Positions 17,292-26,430 of a stretch of 64,000 nucleotides of DNA are shown one piece after another. A program made the translations under genes and the position numbers. The stretch lies in NCBI RefSeq assembly GCF_022482365.1, contig NZ_JAKVPE010000001.1, forward strand, positions 1,178,001-1,242,000, given 5' to 3'. The stretch is from Limosilactobacillus sp. (lineage in GTDB: Bacteria; Bacillota; Bacilli; Lactobacillales; Lactobacillaceae). The notes below the pieces were generated by a model. The model searched no databases, was not told the origin of the DNA, and worked only from the letters and a program-made list of their open reading frames with translations. Within the stretch, counting starts at the first letter, position 1. The number at the start of each line of letters is the position of its first letter.

Positions 17292-18686
17292 ATGGGCTTA
17301 CACATTCTCCGCAAAGAAAGCCTTGATCGTTACTTGGGGGCGGATCAGCAATTTGTTAAGTCAATGACTGCCAAAGACTTGATGGCCATTGGGATTGGGG
17401 CCGTCATTGGGACCGGGATTTTCATCCTTCCCGGGACCATCGCGGCCGAGTCAGCTGGACCAGGGGTGACCCTGTCCTTCTTCATCTCCGCCATCGTCTG
17501 TGCCCTGGCAGCCATGTGCTACGCGGAGTTCTCATCTGCCCTGCCTGTTGCCGGGAGTGCCTACTCCTACGGTAACATTGTCTTTGGTGAATTCTTTGGT
17601 TGGATCCTCGGCTGGGCCCTGGTCCTCGAATACATGCTTGCCGTGGCGACCGTCTCGACCGGGTGGGCAGCCTACTTCAATTCACTGATTGAATCCTTTG
17701 GTCTGCACCTCCCGAAGGCGCTGAGCGGTCCCTTCGACCCGGCGCACGGCACCTACGTCAATCTGGTGGCGATCATCATCGTTCTTCTGATTGCGCTGAT
17801 GCTGTCACACGGGATGCAGTCCTCGATGCGGATCAACGACATCGCCGTGGTCATCAAGCTGCTGATCATCCTGGTCTTCATCGGGGTCGGGCTCTTCTAC
17901 ATCAAGCCCAGCAACTACCACCCCTTCATGCCCTACCACCTCAAGGGTGTGATCCACGGGGCCACGCTTGGTTTCTTCGCCTACCTGGGCTTCGACGTCG
18001 TCTCGAGTTCGGCGGCCGAGGTTAAAAATCCGAAGAAGAACATGCCGATCGGGATCATCGGGACCCTGGTCGTCGCCACCGTCCTCTACATGGGCGTGGC
18101 CGCCGTGCTGACCGGGATGGTCAAGTACACCAAGCTGGACGTCGCCAACCCGGTTGCCTACGCCCTGCAGCTGGTCCACCAGGGCTGGATCGCCGACCTG
18201 CTCTCAATCGGGGCCCTGATCGGGATGTTCACCATGATGATCTCCATGATCTACTCCAGCTCCCGGCTGGTTTACGCGATCGGGCGTGACGGTCTCCTGC
18301 CGGCCAAGCTCGCCCAGTTCGACGAGAAGAACCACTCGCCGCAGATCGCCCTCTGGACGGTCTCAATCATCATCGCCGTCATGGGTGGTCTGGTGCCGCT
18401 GGATGAATTGACCAGCCTGGTTAACATCGGGACCCTGCTGGCCTTCACCCTGGTGTCCTTCGGGATCATCCCACTGCGGCACCGGAAGGACATCGGCAAC
18501 CGTGGTGGCTTCAAGGTGCCACTCTACCCGGTTCTGCCGATCATTTCCGGCCTGGCTTGCCTGGGGATGATGACCCAGCTGTCCAAGACGACCTACATTG
18601 GCGCCAGCATCTGGTTTGCCATCGGGATCATCATCTACTTCACCTATGGCTACCGCCACAGTAAATTGAATAAAGCAAGTGATTAA
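17292..18686 (+). CDS. APC-family amino acid permease (YfnA/CAT-like)
   Basis: A 464-residue transporter with twelve or more membrane segments. The first helix carries the substrate motif GIGAVIGTGIFILPG, followed by GPGVTLSFFISAIVCALAA, and the mid-protein FFAYLGFDVVSSSAAEVKNPKK is diagnostic of the cationic amino acid transporter branch. Substrate is likely an amino acid taken up by proton symport, but specificity is not readable. AAAGGTGG before ATG 17292 decides the start; an in-frame upstream ATG at 17244 lacks a site. Monocistronic, with its own terminator. Confidence 0.88.
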   Translation: MGLHILRKESLDRYLGADQQFVKSMTAKDLMAIGIGAVIGTGIFILPGTIAAESAGPGVTLSFFISAIVCALAAMCYAEFSSALPVAGSAYSYGNIVFGEFFGWILGWALVLEYMLAVATVSTGWAAYFNSLIESFGLHLPKALSGPFDPAHGTYVNLVAIIIVLLIALMLSHGMQSSMRINDIAVVIKLLIILVFIGVGLFYIKPSNYHPFMPYHLKGVIHGATLGFFAYLGFDVVSSSAAEVKNPKKNMPIGIIGTLVVATVLYMGVAAVLTGMVKYTKLDVANPVAYALQLVHQGWIADLLSIGALIGMFTMMISMIYSSSRLVYAIGRDGLLPAKLAQFDEKNHSPQIALWTVSIIIAVMGGLVPLDELTSLVNIGTLLAFTLVSFGIIPLRHRKDIGNRGGFKVPLYPVLPIISGLACLGMMTQLSKTTYIGASIWFAIGIIIYFTYGYRHSKLNKASD

Positions 18687-18689
18687 ATG

Positions 18690-18733
18690 AAAACAGCCTA
18701 GGAACGCTGATGTGCTTCCTAGGCTGTTTTTTT
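18690..18733. terminator. Terminator of the APC permease
   Basis: AAAACAGCCTAGGA pairs with TCCTAGGCTGTTTT and is followed by a T-run. Confidence 0.9.
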
Positions 18734-18742
18734 ACTATTGTA

Positions 18743-18860
18743 AAGATAACGTGCAAACAAGCGAGCTCCTAGCATCTAGCTACGGGCGAAAATTGACGCT
18801 TTCAGCGCCAACTTCCGTCCGCGGTTAGCCATACGGCCCGCTGGTCGTTAATTGCACTCA
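18743..18860. repeat. Intergenic palindromic repeat, copy B (divergent arms)
   Basis: Begins AAGATAACGTG and ends GCACTCAC. The centre is related to the other copies but contains several changes, and the arms differ (AGCG...CGCT). It abuts the potD stop codon and the terminator of the APC gene, between convergent genes. Confidence 0.75.
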
Positions 18861-19934
18861 CTATTTTGCAAACATCTTAAATTCCAAAAACAGGTCATTG
18901 TACTCGCCCAAGACGTGCAGCGGCAGGTCGCGGTAGGTCTGGAGGTGCTTCATCGTCTGCTTTGGCGGATAGAAGGCCCGGTTGCTCGTGACCTTCTTCG
19001 GCAGCAGCTGCTTAGCCTTCCAGTTCGGCGTCGCGTAACCGACGTAGCGGGCGTTTTGGGCGGCGTTCTTCGGCTCCAGCATGAAGTTGATGAACTTGTA
19101 AGCGGCGGCCTTGTTGCGGGCGGATTTTGGAATCACCATGTTGTCAAACCAGATGTTGCTCCCCTCGCTCGGGACGACGTAGTGGAGGTGGTGGTTGACG
19201 CTCATCATCTCGCGGGCATCCCCCGAGTAGGTCACCCCAACGGCGGCCTCACCCTGTTCCATGTACATCTTCATCTCGTCGGCAATGATCGCCTTGACGT
19301 TGGGCGTCAGCTTTTTGAGCTTGCCCTGGGCGGACTTGAGCTGGCCGTAATTGGTGGTGTTGACCGACCTGCCCTGGGTGATCAGGGCAATCGCGAAGAC
19401 GTCGCGGGCGCTGTCGATCAGCATTAGGTTGTTTTTCAACCGCGGGCTCCAGAGCTGGCGCCAGTGCTGGACGTCGGCACCCTTAATCTTCTGGTCGTTG
19501 TAGATGATCCCCAGCGTTCCCCAGAAGTAGGGAACCGAATAGCGGTTGCCGGGATCAAAGGACCGGTTCAAGAACTGCTTGTCCAGGTAGCGCATGTTCG
19601 GCAGCTTGCGGTGGTCCAGCGGGGCAATCAGGTGCTCGCGCCGCATCCGCTGGACGGTGTATTCGCTCGGGATCACCAGGTCGTAGTTGGTCCCGCCCTG
19701 ACGGATCTTGGTCAGCATCGACTCATTGCTGTCGAAGGTCTCGTAGTCGACATGGTAGCCGGTCTGGTGCTCGAACTTGGTGATCAGGGCCGGGTCGATG
19801 TAGTCACCCCAGTTGTAGATGGTGACCGTCTTGCGGCTGCTCCCGTTATTGTGCCGGTTGAGGGCGTAGTCGCCCCCGGCCAGCAGGAGGCAGAGGATCA
19901 GGATGCCAATGAAGGCAGACAGCAGCTTTTTCAT
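18861..19934 (-). CDS. potD: Spermidine/putrescine ABC transporter, substrate-binding protein
   Basis: 357 residues. An N-terminal hydrophobic signal/anchor (FIGILILCLLLAGG) lacks a clear lipobox, followed by a periplasmic-binding fold with VTIYNWGDYIDPALITKFEHQTG, typical of PotD. It would capture polyamines outside the cell and deliver them to PotBC. The start overlaps the potC stop by 4 bp (ATGA), so translation is coupled. It is the last gene of potABCD, followed by repeat copy B. Confidence 0.92.
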   Translation of the reverse strand: MKKLLSAFIGILILCLLLAGGDYALNRHNNGSSRKTVTIYNWGDYIDPALITKFEHQTGYHVDYETFDSNESMLTKIRQGGTNYDLVIPSEYTVQRMRREHLIAPLDHRKLPNMRYLDKQFLNRSFDPGNRYSVPYFWGTLGIIYNDQKIKGADVQHWRQLWSPRLKNNLMLIDSARDVFAIALITQGRSVNTTNYGQLKSAQGKLKKLTPNVKAIIADEMKMYMEQGEAAVGVTYSGDAREMMSVNHHLHYVVPSEGSNIWFDNMVIPKSARNKAAAYKFINFMLEPKNAAQNARYVGYATPNWKAKQLLPKKVTSNRAFYPPKQTMKHLQTYRDLPLHVLGEYNDLFLEFKMFAK

Positions 19935-20749
19935 TGCGCATCCCCCTCCTTTACCGTCACGATCCGGTTGTGCCGGCCGGCGTGCTTGCTAATGAAGTAG
20001 TAGCCGATCACCAGCAGCAACGACACGATAAACATCAAAGTCGACAGAGCGTTGATCTCCAGGTTGATCCCCTGGCGTGCCCGGGAATAGATCTCCACGG
20101 ACAGGGTCGAGAAGCCGTTCCCGGTTACGAAGAAGGTCACCGCAAAGTCGTCTAAGGAATAGGTCAGGGCCATGAAGTAGCCGGCGAAGATTCCCGGGGC
20201 GATCGCCGGCAGGACGACCCGCGAGAGGGCCTGCCAGCGCGAGGCCCCCAGGTCATAGGCGGCATCGACCAGGGTCGGCGACAATTCGTTTAACTTCGGC
20301 AGGACCATCAGGACGACGATCGGGATGCAGAAGGCGATGTGGCTCAGCAGGACCGAGGCAAAGCCCAGCCGGACGCCCAGCATGGTGAAGAAGATCAGAA
20401 AGCTGGCCCCGATGATGACGTCGGGCGAAACCATCAGAACGTTGTTGAGCGACAGGAGGGCGTTGCGCCACTTCCGGCGGGAGCCCTTGATGAGCAGGGC
20501 CCCCATCGTCCCCACGATCGTCGCAATCAGGGAGGCCAACAGGGCCACGATCATGGTGTTAATGACGATCGTGATCATCCGGCTGTCGGCGAAGAGGTCG
20601 GCGTAGTGCTGGAAGGAGAAACCGTGGTACTTCTCCATCGTCTTGCCGGCGCTAAAGGAGAAGACCACCAGGTAGACGATCGGCGCGTAGAGGATGATGA
20701 AGACCAGGGCCAGGTAGACCTTGCCCCAGGAAAAACGCTTCTTGCTCAT
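19931..20749 (-). CDS. potC: Spermidine/putrescine ABC transporter permease
   Basis: 272 residues, six membrane helices, with the inner-membrane permease EAA loop (VDAAYDLGASRWQALSRVVLPAIAPGI) that docks the ATPase. It forms the channel with PotB. It overlaps potB and potD by 4 bp each, consistent with a tightly coupled operon. Confidence 0.92.
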   Translation of the reverse strand: MSKKRFSWGKVYLALVFIILYAPIVYLVVFSFSAGKTMEKYHGFSFQHYADLFADSRMITIVINTMIVALLASLIATIVGTMGALLIKGSRRKWRNALLSLNNVLMVSPDVIIGASFLIFFTMLGVRLGFASVLLSHIAFCIPIVVLMVLPKLNELSPTLVDAAYDLGASRWQALSRVVLPAIAPGIFAGYFMALTYSLDDFAVTFFVTGNGFSTLSVEIYSRARQGINLEINALSTLMFIVSLLLVIGYYFISKHAGRHNRIVTVKEGDAQ

Positions 20750-21558
20750 CGGCGAGCGCCCCCCTTCTTCTTCCGGCGATCACCGGTGACGGCCATGACG
20801 ATAAACATCGCTAGGATCAGGATGACCCCGATGGTTGAACCCATCCCCCAGTTCTGGGTGGTCAGGAAGTGCTCCTCAATCGCCGTCCCCAGAGTAATCA
20901 CCCGGTTGCCCCCGATCAGGCGGGTAATCATGAAGAGGGAGAGCGAAGGGATGAAGACCGCTTGGATGCCGGCTTTGACCCCCGGCAGGGACAGCGGCCA
21001 GATGACCTTGGTGAAGGTCTGCCAGTCGTTGGCCCCCAGGTCCTTGCTGGCGTTGATCAGTGACGGGTTGATCTCGGCCAGCGAATTGAAGATCGGCAGG
21101 ACCATGAAGGGAATTTCAATGTAGGCGGCCACGAACATGAAGCTGGCGTCAGTGAAGAGCAGCTGGTGGCTGCCCAGGCCGACGAAGCGCAGGAACTGGT
21201 TGATCGTCCCCGCCTGACTGAAGAGGCCGATGAAGGCGTAGGTCTTCAGCAGCAAATTGATCCAGGTCGGCAGGATCACCAGCAGGAGCCAGAACTGCTT
21301 GTTGGGCAGGCGGTTTAAGACGTAGGCCGTCGGGTAGGAGATCACCAGGGTGACCAGGGTGATCAAAAAGGCGTACCAGACCGAATCGACGGTCATCTTC
21401 AGGTAGACGCTTGAGGTCAGGTAATTCGCGTAGTTGCCCAGGGTGAACTGGCCATCAATGTTGAAGAAGGACTGGTAGAAGATCAACACCAGGGGCGCCA
21501 CGACGAAGAGGATGATCCACAGGGCGTAGGGAACGGCGAAAAAGACTTTTTGACGCAT
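20746..21558 (-). CDS. potB: Spermidine/putrescine ABC transporter permease
   Basis: 270 residues, six membrane helices and the EAA loop (INASKDLGANDWQTFTKVIWPLSLPGV). PotB subfamily character shows in the N-terminal FAVPYALWIILFVVAPLVLIFYQS-type helix. Partner of PotC in the membrane. Its start codon shares its first base with the potA stop, indicating coupled translation. Confidence 0.92.
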   Translation of the reverse strand: MRQKVFFAVPYALWIILFVVAPLVLIFYQSFFNIDGQFTLGNYANYLTSSVYLKMTVDSVWYAFLITLVTLVISYPTAYVLNRLPNKQFWLLLVILPTWINLLLKTYAFIGLFSQAGTINQFLRFVGLGSHQLLFTDASFMFVAAYIEIPFMVLPIFNSLAEINPSLINASKDLGANDWQTFTKVIWPLSLPGVKAGIQAVFIPSLSLFMITRLIGGNRVITLGTAIEEHFLTTQNWGMGSTIGVILILAMFIVMAVTGDRRKKKGGARR

Positions 21559-22649
21559 TATTCACCCTCCTCGTAGCTGTCCAGGCGGGCGTCGAAGTCC
21601 TCCTCGCTTTCGTTGTAGCGCATCACGTGGATGTCCTCGGGGTCAAAGGCCAGGCCGACCGTTGCCCCGACCGTCGTCTTGTGGATCGAATTGATCTTCC
21701 ACTCGTGGTTACGCTGGTCATGGGCCGTGATCTGGTAGTCGACCCCGCGGAAGAGCTGGGTGTCGACGGTCACCGCCAGCTGCCCCTTCTCGACGGTCGT
21801 GATGTCGAGGTCCTCGGGCCGGATCACGACCTCGACCCGTTCGTTGGGCCGCATCCCGGCGTCGACGCACTCAAAGTCCTGGCCGTCAATCGTGACCAGG
21901 TAGTCGGCCTTCATGATTCCGGGCACGATGTTGCTCTCACCGATGAAGTCGGCGACGAAGTGGTTGAGCGGTTCGTCGTAAATGTCCACCGGCGTCCCAC
22001 TCTGTTGAATCGTCCCGTCGTTGATGATCATGATCTGGTCGCTCATCGCCAGGGCCTCCTCCTGGTCGTGGGTGACGAAGATGAAGGTGATCCCCAGTTG
22101 GCGCTGCAATTGGCGCAGTTCGGTCTGCATCTCGACCCGCAGCTTGTGATCTAGAGCTGACAGGGCCTCGTCGAGCAGGAGCAGCTTGGGTCGGTTGACG
22201 AGCGCCCGGGCAATGGCGACCCGCTGCCGCTGCCCACCGGACATCTCCGTGATCTCCCGTTCGCCGTAACCGTCGAGCTGGACCAGGTGCAGGGCCTCTT
22301 GCACCCGCTTGGCCGTCTCCTGCTTGCCAACGCCCTTGATCTGGAGGCCAAAGGCAACGTTTTCGGCCACGTTCATGTGCGGGAAGAGCGCGTAGTCCTG
22401 GAAGACCGTGTTGACCTGGCGCCGGTTAGCCGGGACGTCGTTGATCCTTTTCCCGTCAAAGTCAATTTCACCGCTCGTCGGCGAATCGAAGCCCGCAATC
22501 AGACGCAGGATGGTCGTTTTCCCCGAACCCGAGGGTCCCAGCAGGGTATAGAACTTCCCCGCCTCGATTGCAAAGTCGATGTCCTTGAGCACCACGTTGT
22601 CGCCGAACCGCCGCTCGACGTGGTGGAACTCCATGATGTTTTGTGCCAA
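21558..22649 (-). CDS. potA: Spermidine/putrescine ABC transporter ATPase
   Basis: 363 residues. Walker [10 protein letters not shown] near residue 38, Q-loop [11 protein letters not shown], signature [15 protein letters not shown], Walker [13 protein letters not shown] and switch His in [12 protein letters not shown]-terminal TOBE-like regulatory domain of about 120 residues follows. First gene of potABCD, powering polyamine import. The start ATG 22649 diverges from pepX with 141 bp between, which must hold both promoters. Confidence 0.94.
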   Translation of the reverse strand: MAQNIMEFHHVERRFGDNVVLKDIDFAIEAGKFYTLLGPSGSGKTTILRLIAGFDSPTSGEIDFDGKRINDVPANRRQVNTVFQDYALFPHMNVAENVAFGLQIKGVGKQETAKRVQEALHLVQLDGYGEREITEMSGGQRQRVAIARALVNRPKLLLLDEALSALDHKLRVEMQTELRQLQRQLGITFIFVTHDQEEALAMSDQIMIINDGTIQQSGTPVDIYDEPLNHFVADFIGESNIVPGIMKADYLVTIDGQDFECVDAGMRPNERVEVVIRPEDLDITTVEKGQLAVTVDTQLFRGVDYQITAHDQRNHEWKINSIHKTTVGATVGLAFDPEDIHVMRYNESEEDFDARLDSYEEGE

Positions 22650-22790
22650 CTATCTCACCATCTTTTCACTTTAAAATATACAAACACTTCAATTATACCC
22701 TCAAAGCGCCCCGCCGTCGCCCTTAAAATGTCGGCAGCGCGAGCGAGAAGTGGGATAATGAGGGTAAGAAAGAATTGCGAGGTGTTTTTT

Positions 22791-25217
22791 ATGAAAATCA
22801 ATCAATTCAGCATCCGACCAACCAGCACGCCCCAGCGTCAACAAGAGCTGCAGCGTATCCAGCTGCTGCAGAGCGGTGACGTTGACCGAATGTCTGCCAA
22901 GGAGCTGTTGAAAACGCTGCTGACCCGCACCCAGGACCATTGCGCCTCCCCGCTGACCAGCGCGGAATGGCTCCACGACCTGCTGGCCACCCCGGACCTG
23001 GCCGTCGACGAATGGCTGGCAAGCGACCAGCCACTGACTACGGCGATCTTCTACCGGCTGGCCCTCCAGCTGCTGGAGTTCGAACCGGACGTCGACTTTC
23101 GCCTCGAGGACCCACTGGCGACCTGGCACAAGCTGACCCTACCAATGGAGGACCACGAAGCGTGGACGAGCACCGACATGGCCAATGCCTACTACCTGCT
23201 CTTAAACACCCGGGGCAAGGGCGGCCAAATCCTGCTCGACCAGCTGACCGCCCAGGGCTTTTTGGCCTGGACCTACCAGCTGCCGGCCAAGCAGAAGCCG
23301 CTGTTCTTCAACGGCAAGCCCCTGGCCTCCTTTGATCCGGCAAAGTTCATCTGCGAGGTCGTCTACATCGAGACCGACATGGATACTGACTTCGACGGCC
23401 AGGCCGACCTGGTCAAGGCTGAGATCATTCGGCCACAGGACACCGAGGACGGGCTGCGGGTCCCGGCCGTCTTTACCGCCAGCCCGTACAACCAGGGCAC
23501 CAATGACGAGTGGGGCGACAAGGCCACCCACAACGTCAACCATCCCCTCACCCACAAGGAGGCCGGCCAGGAGGCGCCCCATGAAATGGCCTTCCCGACC
23601 GAATTCAAGCGCCAGGCCGTCAACGGCTCCACCCAAAAGGCCACCCAGACCTTCAGCGAGACGCCAGGCTACACCCTCAACAACTACCTGGCAACCCGGG
23701 GCTACGCGATCGTTTACGCGGCCGGCATCGGCACCAAGGACTCGGACGGCCTGCAGACCTGCGGCTCCCCCGAGCAGACCGATTCGATGAAGGCCGTCGT
23801 GGAGTGGCTCCATGGTGATCGGCGGGCCTTCACCGACCGGACCCACGGGATCACGATCACGGCCTGGTGGTGCAACGGCAACGTCGCCATGACCGGCCGG
23901 TCCTACCTCGGCACCCTCTCAACGGCGGTCGCCACGACGGGCGTGGCCGGGCTCAAGGCAATCATCAGCGAAGCCGCCATCTCCAGCTGGTACGACTACT
24001 ACCGGGAGGGCGGTCTGGTCCGGGCAGCCGGGGGCTTTCAGGGTGAGGACGCCGACACCCTGGCCGACGAGACCTTCAGTCGCACCAAGCGCCCCGCCGA
24101 CTTCCGCCGGATCAAGCCCACCTACGACAAATACATCGACCGCCTGGCCCAGGCCATGGACCGGACGACCGGCAACTACAACGCCTTCTGGGACCGGCGC
24201 AACTACCGGAAGGACTTCGCCGGGATCAAGGCGGCGGTCATGATGGTCCACGGCCTCAACGATACCAACGTCAAGCCAAGCAACGTCAAGGCACTCTATG
24301 ACGCCCTGCAGGACCTGCCCGTCGAAAGCAAGCTGATCCTCCACCAGGGACAGCACATCTACATCAACGCCTTTCAGTCACTGGACTTCTCCGAAATGGT
24401 CAACCTCTGGCTCGCCAACAAGCTCTGGGATCTTGACAACCAGGCCGACAGCACCCTGCCGCACGTCCTGGTCCAGGACAACCACCTGCCGGAGACCTGG
24501 AACGCCTACGATCACTGGACGGCGGGCAAGCAGCTGACCTTCCACCTGACCGACGGCGACCTGACGCCAGAAAACGTCCACGTGGCCGAGCAGCTGACCT
24601 TCAACGATCACCAGGAAAAGGACACTTACCAGGATTGGTGCCAGCACCCCGCCAAGTGGCAGACGGCCCTAATCGCCGATCGGGGGCAGTTCAGCTGCCA
24701 GTTCAAGACGGCCCCAGCCAAGCAGGATCTCTTACTGCGGGGAACGCCACGCCTTCAGCTGACGGTGGCCGCATCCCTCGACCACGGATTGGTCAGCGCC
24801 GAACTGGTCGACTTCGGGGATGACAAACGCCTGACGACTTCCCCGGTCATCATTAACCGCGGCGGCCTGCCGCTGGGCTATCACTGGAAGGCCGATGACC
24901 TGCGGGAGTTCAAGCTGCAAAAGCAGGCCAGCCCCTATAAGGTGATTGCCAGTGGCCACCGTAACCTTCAAAACCGCCACGACTCCGCCACCGTCGACGA
25001 GCTCGCCCCGGGACAGCTAGTTGACGTCGCCTTCGACCTTCAGCCGCTCTTCCACCACCTCGCAGCCGGCCACCAGCTGGGTCTGATTATTTATGCAAGC
25101 GACTACGCCTTTACCCTCCGCGGCAACGAGGACGTCGATTACCGAATCAGCCTTGAAAACGCTCTTTTAACGATTCCCGGGGTCAGTTACTTGAATTCGG
25201 GTCGTGCTTTGCGCTAG
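22791..25217 (+). CDS. pepX: X-prolyl dipeptidyl aminopeptidase
   Basis: An 808-residue cytoplasmic S15-family serine peptidase that removes X-Pro dipeptides from casein-type peptides. The catalytic triad is visible: Ser371 in GRSYLG, Asp491 in HGLNDTNV and His522 in HQGQHI. The N-terminal helical domain (about 1-190), alpha/beta-hydrolase core and C-terminal jelly roll match lactobacillar PepX, whose usual length is about 790-810. GCGAGGTG upstream fixes ATG 22791; the frame stays open much further upstream, antisense to potA, but without a site. pepI follows 40 bp later, so both may form a proline-peptide unit. Confidence 0.94.
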   Translation: MKINQFSIRPTSTPQRQQELQRIQLLQSGDVDRMSAKELLKTLLTRTQDHCASPLTSAEWLHDLLATPDLAVDEWLASDQPLTTAIFYRLALQLLEFEPDVDFRLEDPLATWHKLTLPMEDHEAWTSTDMANAYYLLLNTRGKGGQILLDQLTAQGFLAWTYQLPAKQKPLFFNGKPLASFDPAKFICEVVYIETDMDTDFDGQADLVKAEIIRPQDTEDGLRVPAVFTASPYNQGTNDEWGDKATHNVNHPLTHKEAGQEAPHEMAFPTEFKRQAVNGSTQKATQTFSETPGYTLNNYLATRGYAIVYAAGIGTKDSDGLQTCGSPEQTDSMKAVVEWLHGDRRAFTDRTHGITITAWWCNGNVAMTGRSYLGTLSTAVATTGVAGLKAIISEAAISSWYDYYREGGLVRAAGGFQGEDADTLADETFSRTKRPADFRRIKPTYDKYIDRLAQAMDRTTGNYNAFWDRRNYRKDFAGIKAAVMMVHGLNDTNVKPSNVKALYDALQDLPVESKLILHQGQHIYINAFQSLDFSEMVNLWLANKLWDLDNQADSTLPHVLVQDNHLPETWNAYDHWTAGKQLTFHLTDGDLTPENVHVAEQLTFNDHQEKDTYQDWCQHPAKWQTALIADRGQFSCQFKTAPAKQDLLLRGTPRLQLTVAASLDHGLVSAELVDFGDDKRLTTSPVIINRGGLPLGYHWKADDLREFKLQKQASPYKVIASGHRNLQNRHDSATVDELAPGQLVDVAFDLQPLFHHLAAGHQLGLIIYASDYAFTLRGNEDVDYRISLENALLTIPGVSYLNSGRALR

Positions 25218-25257
25218 AATTATTCTTAATATTTGGTTAATAAATATTAAGGGGATT

Positions 25258-26175
25258 ATGAGATTGAAGCAAGGAACAAAGATTATTACATTAGATAACG
25301 GCTACCACCTCTGGACCAACACCCAGGGCGAGGGTGACATCCACCTGCTCGCCCTCCACGGTGGCCCTGGTGGCAACCACGAATACTGGGAAGACGCCGC
25401 CGAACAGCTGGCCAAGCAGGGCCTGAACGTCCAGGTCACCATGTACGACCAGCTGGGTTCCCTCTATTCCGACCAGCCGGACTACAGCGATCCGGAAATC
25501 GCCAAGAAGTACCTGACCTATGACTACTTCTTGGACGAGGTTGATGAAGTTCGCCAAAAGCTCGGCCTCGACAACATCTACCTGATCGGCCAGAGCTGGG
25601 GCGGCCTGCTTGTCCAGGAATACGCCGTCAAGTACGGCCAGCACCTCAAGGGTGCCATTATCTCCTCGATGGTTGACGAAATCGACGACTACGTTAAGCA
25701 TATCAACGAGCTGCGGGAAAAGACCCTGTCGCCGGAAGCGGTCGCCTTCATGAAGAAGTGCGAAGCCGCAAACGACTACAGCAACCCGAAGTACCAGCAG
25801 TACGTTCAGGTGATGAACGAAAACTACATCGACCGGCGCCAGCCATCCCGCCTCTACCACTTAAAGGACCTCGGTGGGGACGCGATCTACCACGTCTTCC
25901 AGGGTGACAACGAGTTCGTCATCACCGGGAAGCTCAAGGATTGGCACTTCCGCGATCAGTTGAAGAACATCAAGGTGCCGACCCTGATTACCTACGGGGA
26001 CCACGAATCGATGCCGGTGCCAACCGGGAAGAAGATGGCCGAGCTGATTCCAAATGCCAAGTTTGTCACGACTCCCGGCGGTGGCCACCACCACATGGTC
26101 GACAATCCGGACGTTTACTACAAGCACCTCGCCGACTTCATTCGTTCCGTTGAAGCGGGCACGTTTAACAAGTAA
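25258..26175 (+). CDS. pepI: Proline iminopeptidase (prolyl aminopeptidase)
   Basis: A 305-residue alpha/beta-hydrolase of family S33 releasing N-terminal proline. The oxyanion HGGPGG motif is near residue 35, the nucleophile Ser113 lies in GQSWGG, the acidic residue in GDHESMP and the His in GGGHHHMVDNP. Length and motifs match lactobacillar PepI. ATG 25258 is chosen because AAGGGG lies upstream; an earlier in-frame start would overlap the end of pepX. With pepX it completes proline-containing peptide breakdown. Confidence 0.9.
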   Translation: MRLKQGTKIITLDNGYHLWTNTQGEGDIHLLALHGGPGGNHEYWEDAAEQLAKQGLNVQVTMYDQLGSLYSDQPDYSDPEIAKKYLTYDYFLDEVDEVRQKLGLDNIYLIGQSWGGLLVQEYAVKYGQHLKGAIISSMVDEIDDYVKHINELREKTLSPEAVAFMKKCEAANDYSNPKYQQYVQVMNENYIDRRQPSRLYHLKDLGGDAIYHVFQGDNEFVITGKLKDWHFRDQLKNIKVPTLITYGDHESMPVPTGKKMAELIPNAKFVTTPGGGHHHMVDNPDVYYKHLADFIRSVEAGTFNK

Positions 26176-26179
26176 AATC

Positions 26180-26226
26180 AAGCCACCAACCAGCGCCACG
26201 CGGGCGTTTTGGTTGGCGGCTTTTTC
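26180..26226 (+). terminator. Terminator of pepI
   Basis: AGCCACCAACC pairs imperfectly with GGTTGGCGGCT around a 19-nt loop, then TTTTTC. Confidence 0.85.
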
Positions 26227-26325
26227 TATTTCCGAATTTTTCCTTAAGGCGGTTAAAGATTGCTTAACAACCGCCCTTTTGCCGCCCGCCTATGATATCC
26301 TGTTCTTACCAAAAACAAGGAGGAT

Positions 26326-26427
26326 TTGAAAAGCAGTAAATTAATTGGCTTCATTGAACCGGCCGGGAAGTGGAAAAGGATCCCCGGCCCTGCTGCAGGC
26401 ACACAATCTCAACCAGAAACAAGGTGA
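26326..26427 (+). CDS. Possible 33-residue leader peptide upstream of the P-type ATPase
   Basis: AAGGAGGA at 26317-26324 is followed by an open frame from TTG 26326 to TGA 26427, 3 bp before the ATPase start. The predicted peptide is basic and Pro/Gly-rich. Within it, GGCCGGG and CCCCGGCC form a hairpin (about 26361-26389). The distance from AAGGAGGA to TTG is very short, which argues against efficient initiation, so this may equally be a structured untranslated leader. Confidence 0.25.
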   Translation: MKSSKLIGFIEPAGKWKRIPGPAAGTQSQPETR

Positions 26428-26430
26428 ATC

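Noticed and set aside
22287-22790. A 5' extension of the pepX reading frame over potA
   Set aside because: The extension is antisense to potA, without a ribosome site; GAGGTG at proper spacing marks ATG 22791, and family length agrees.
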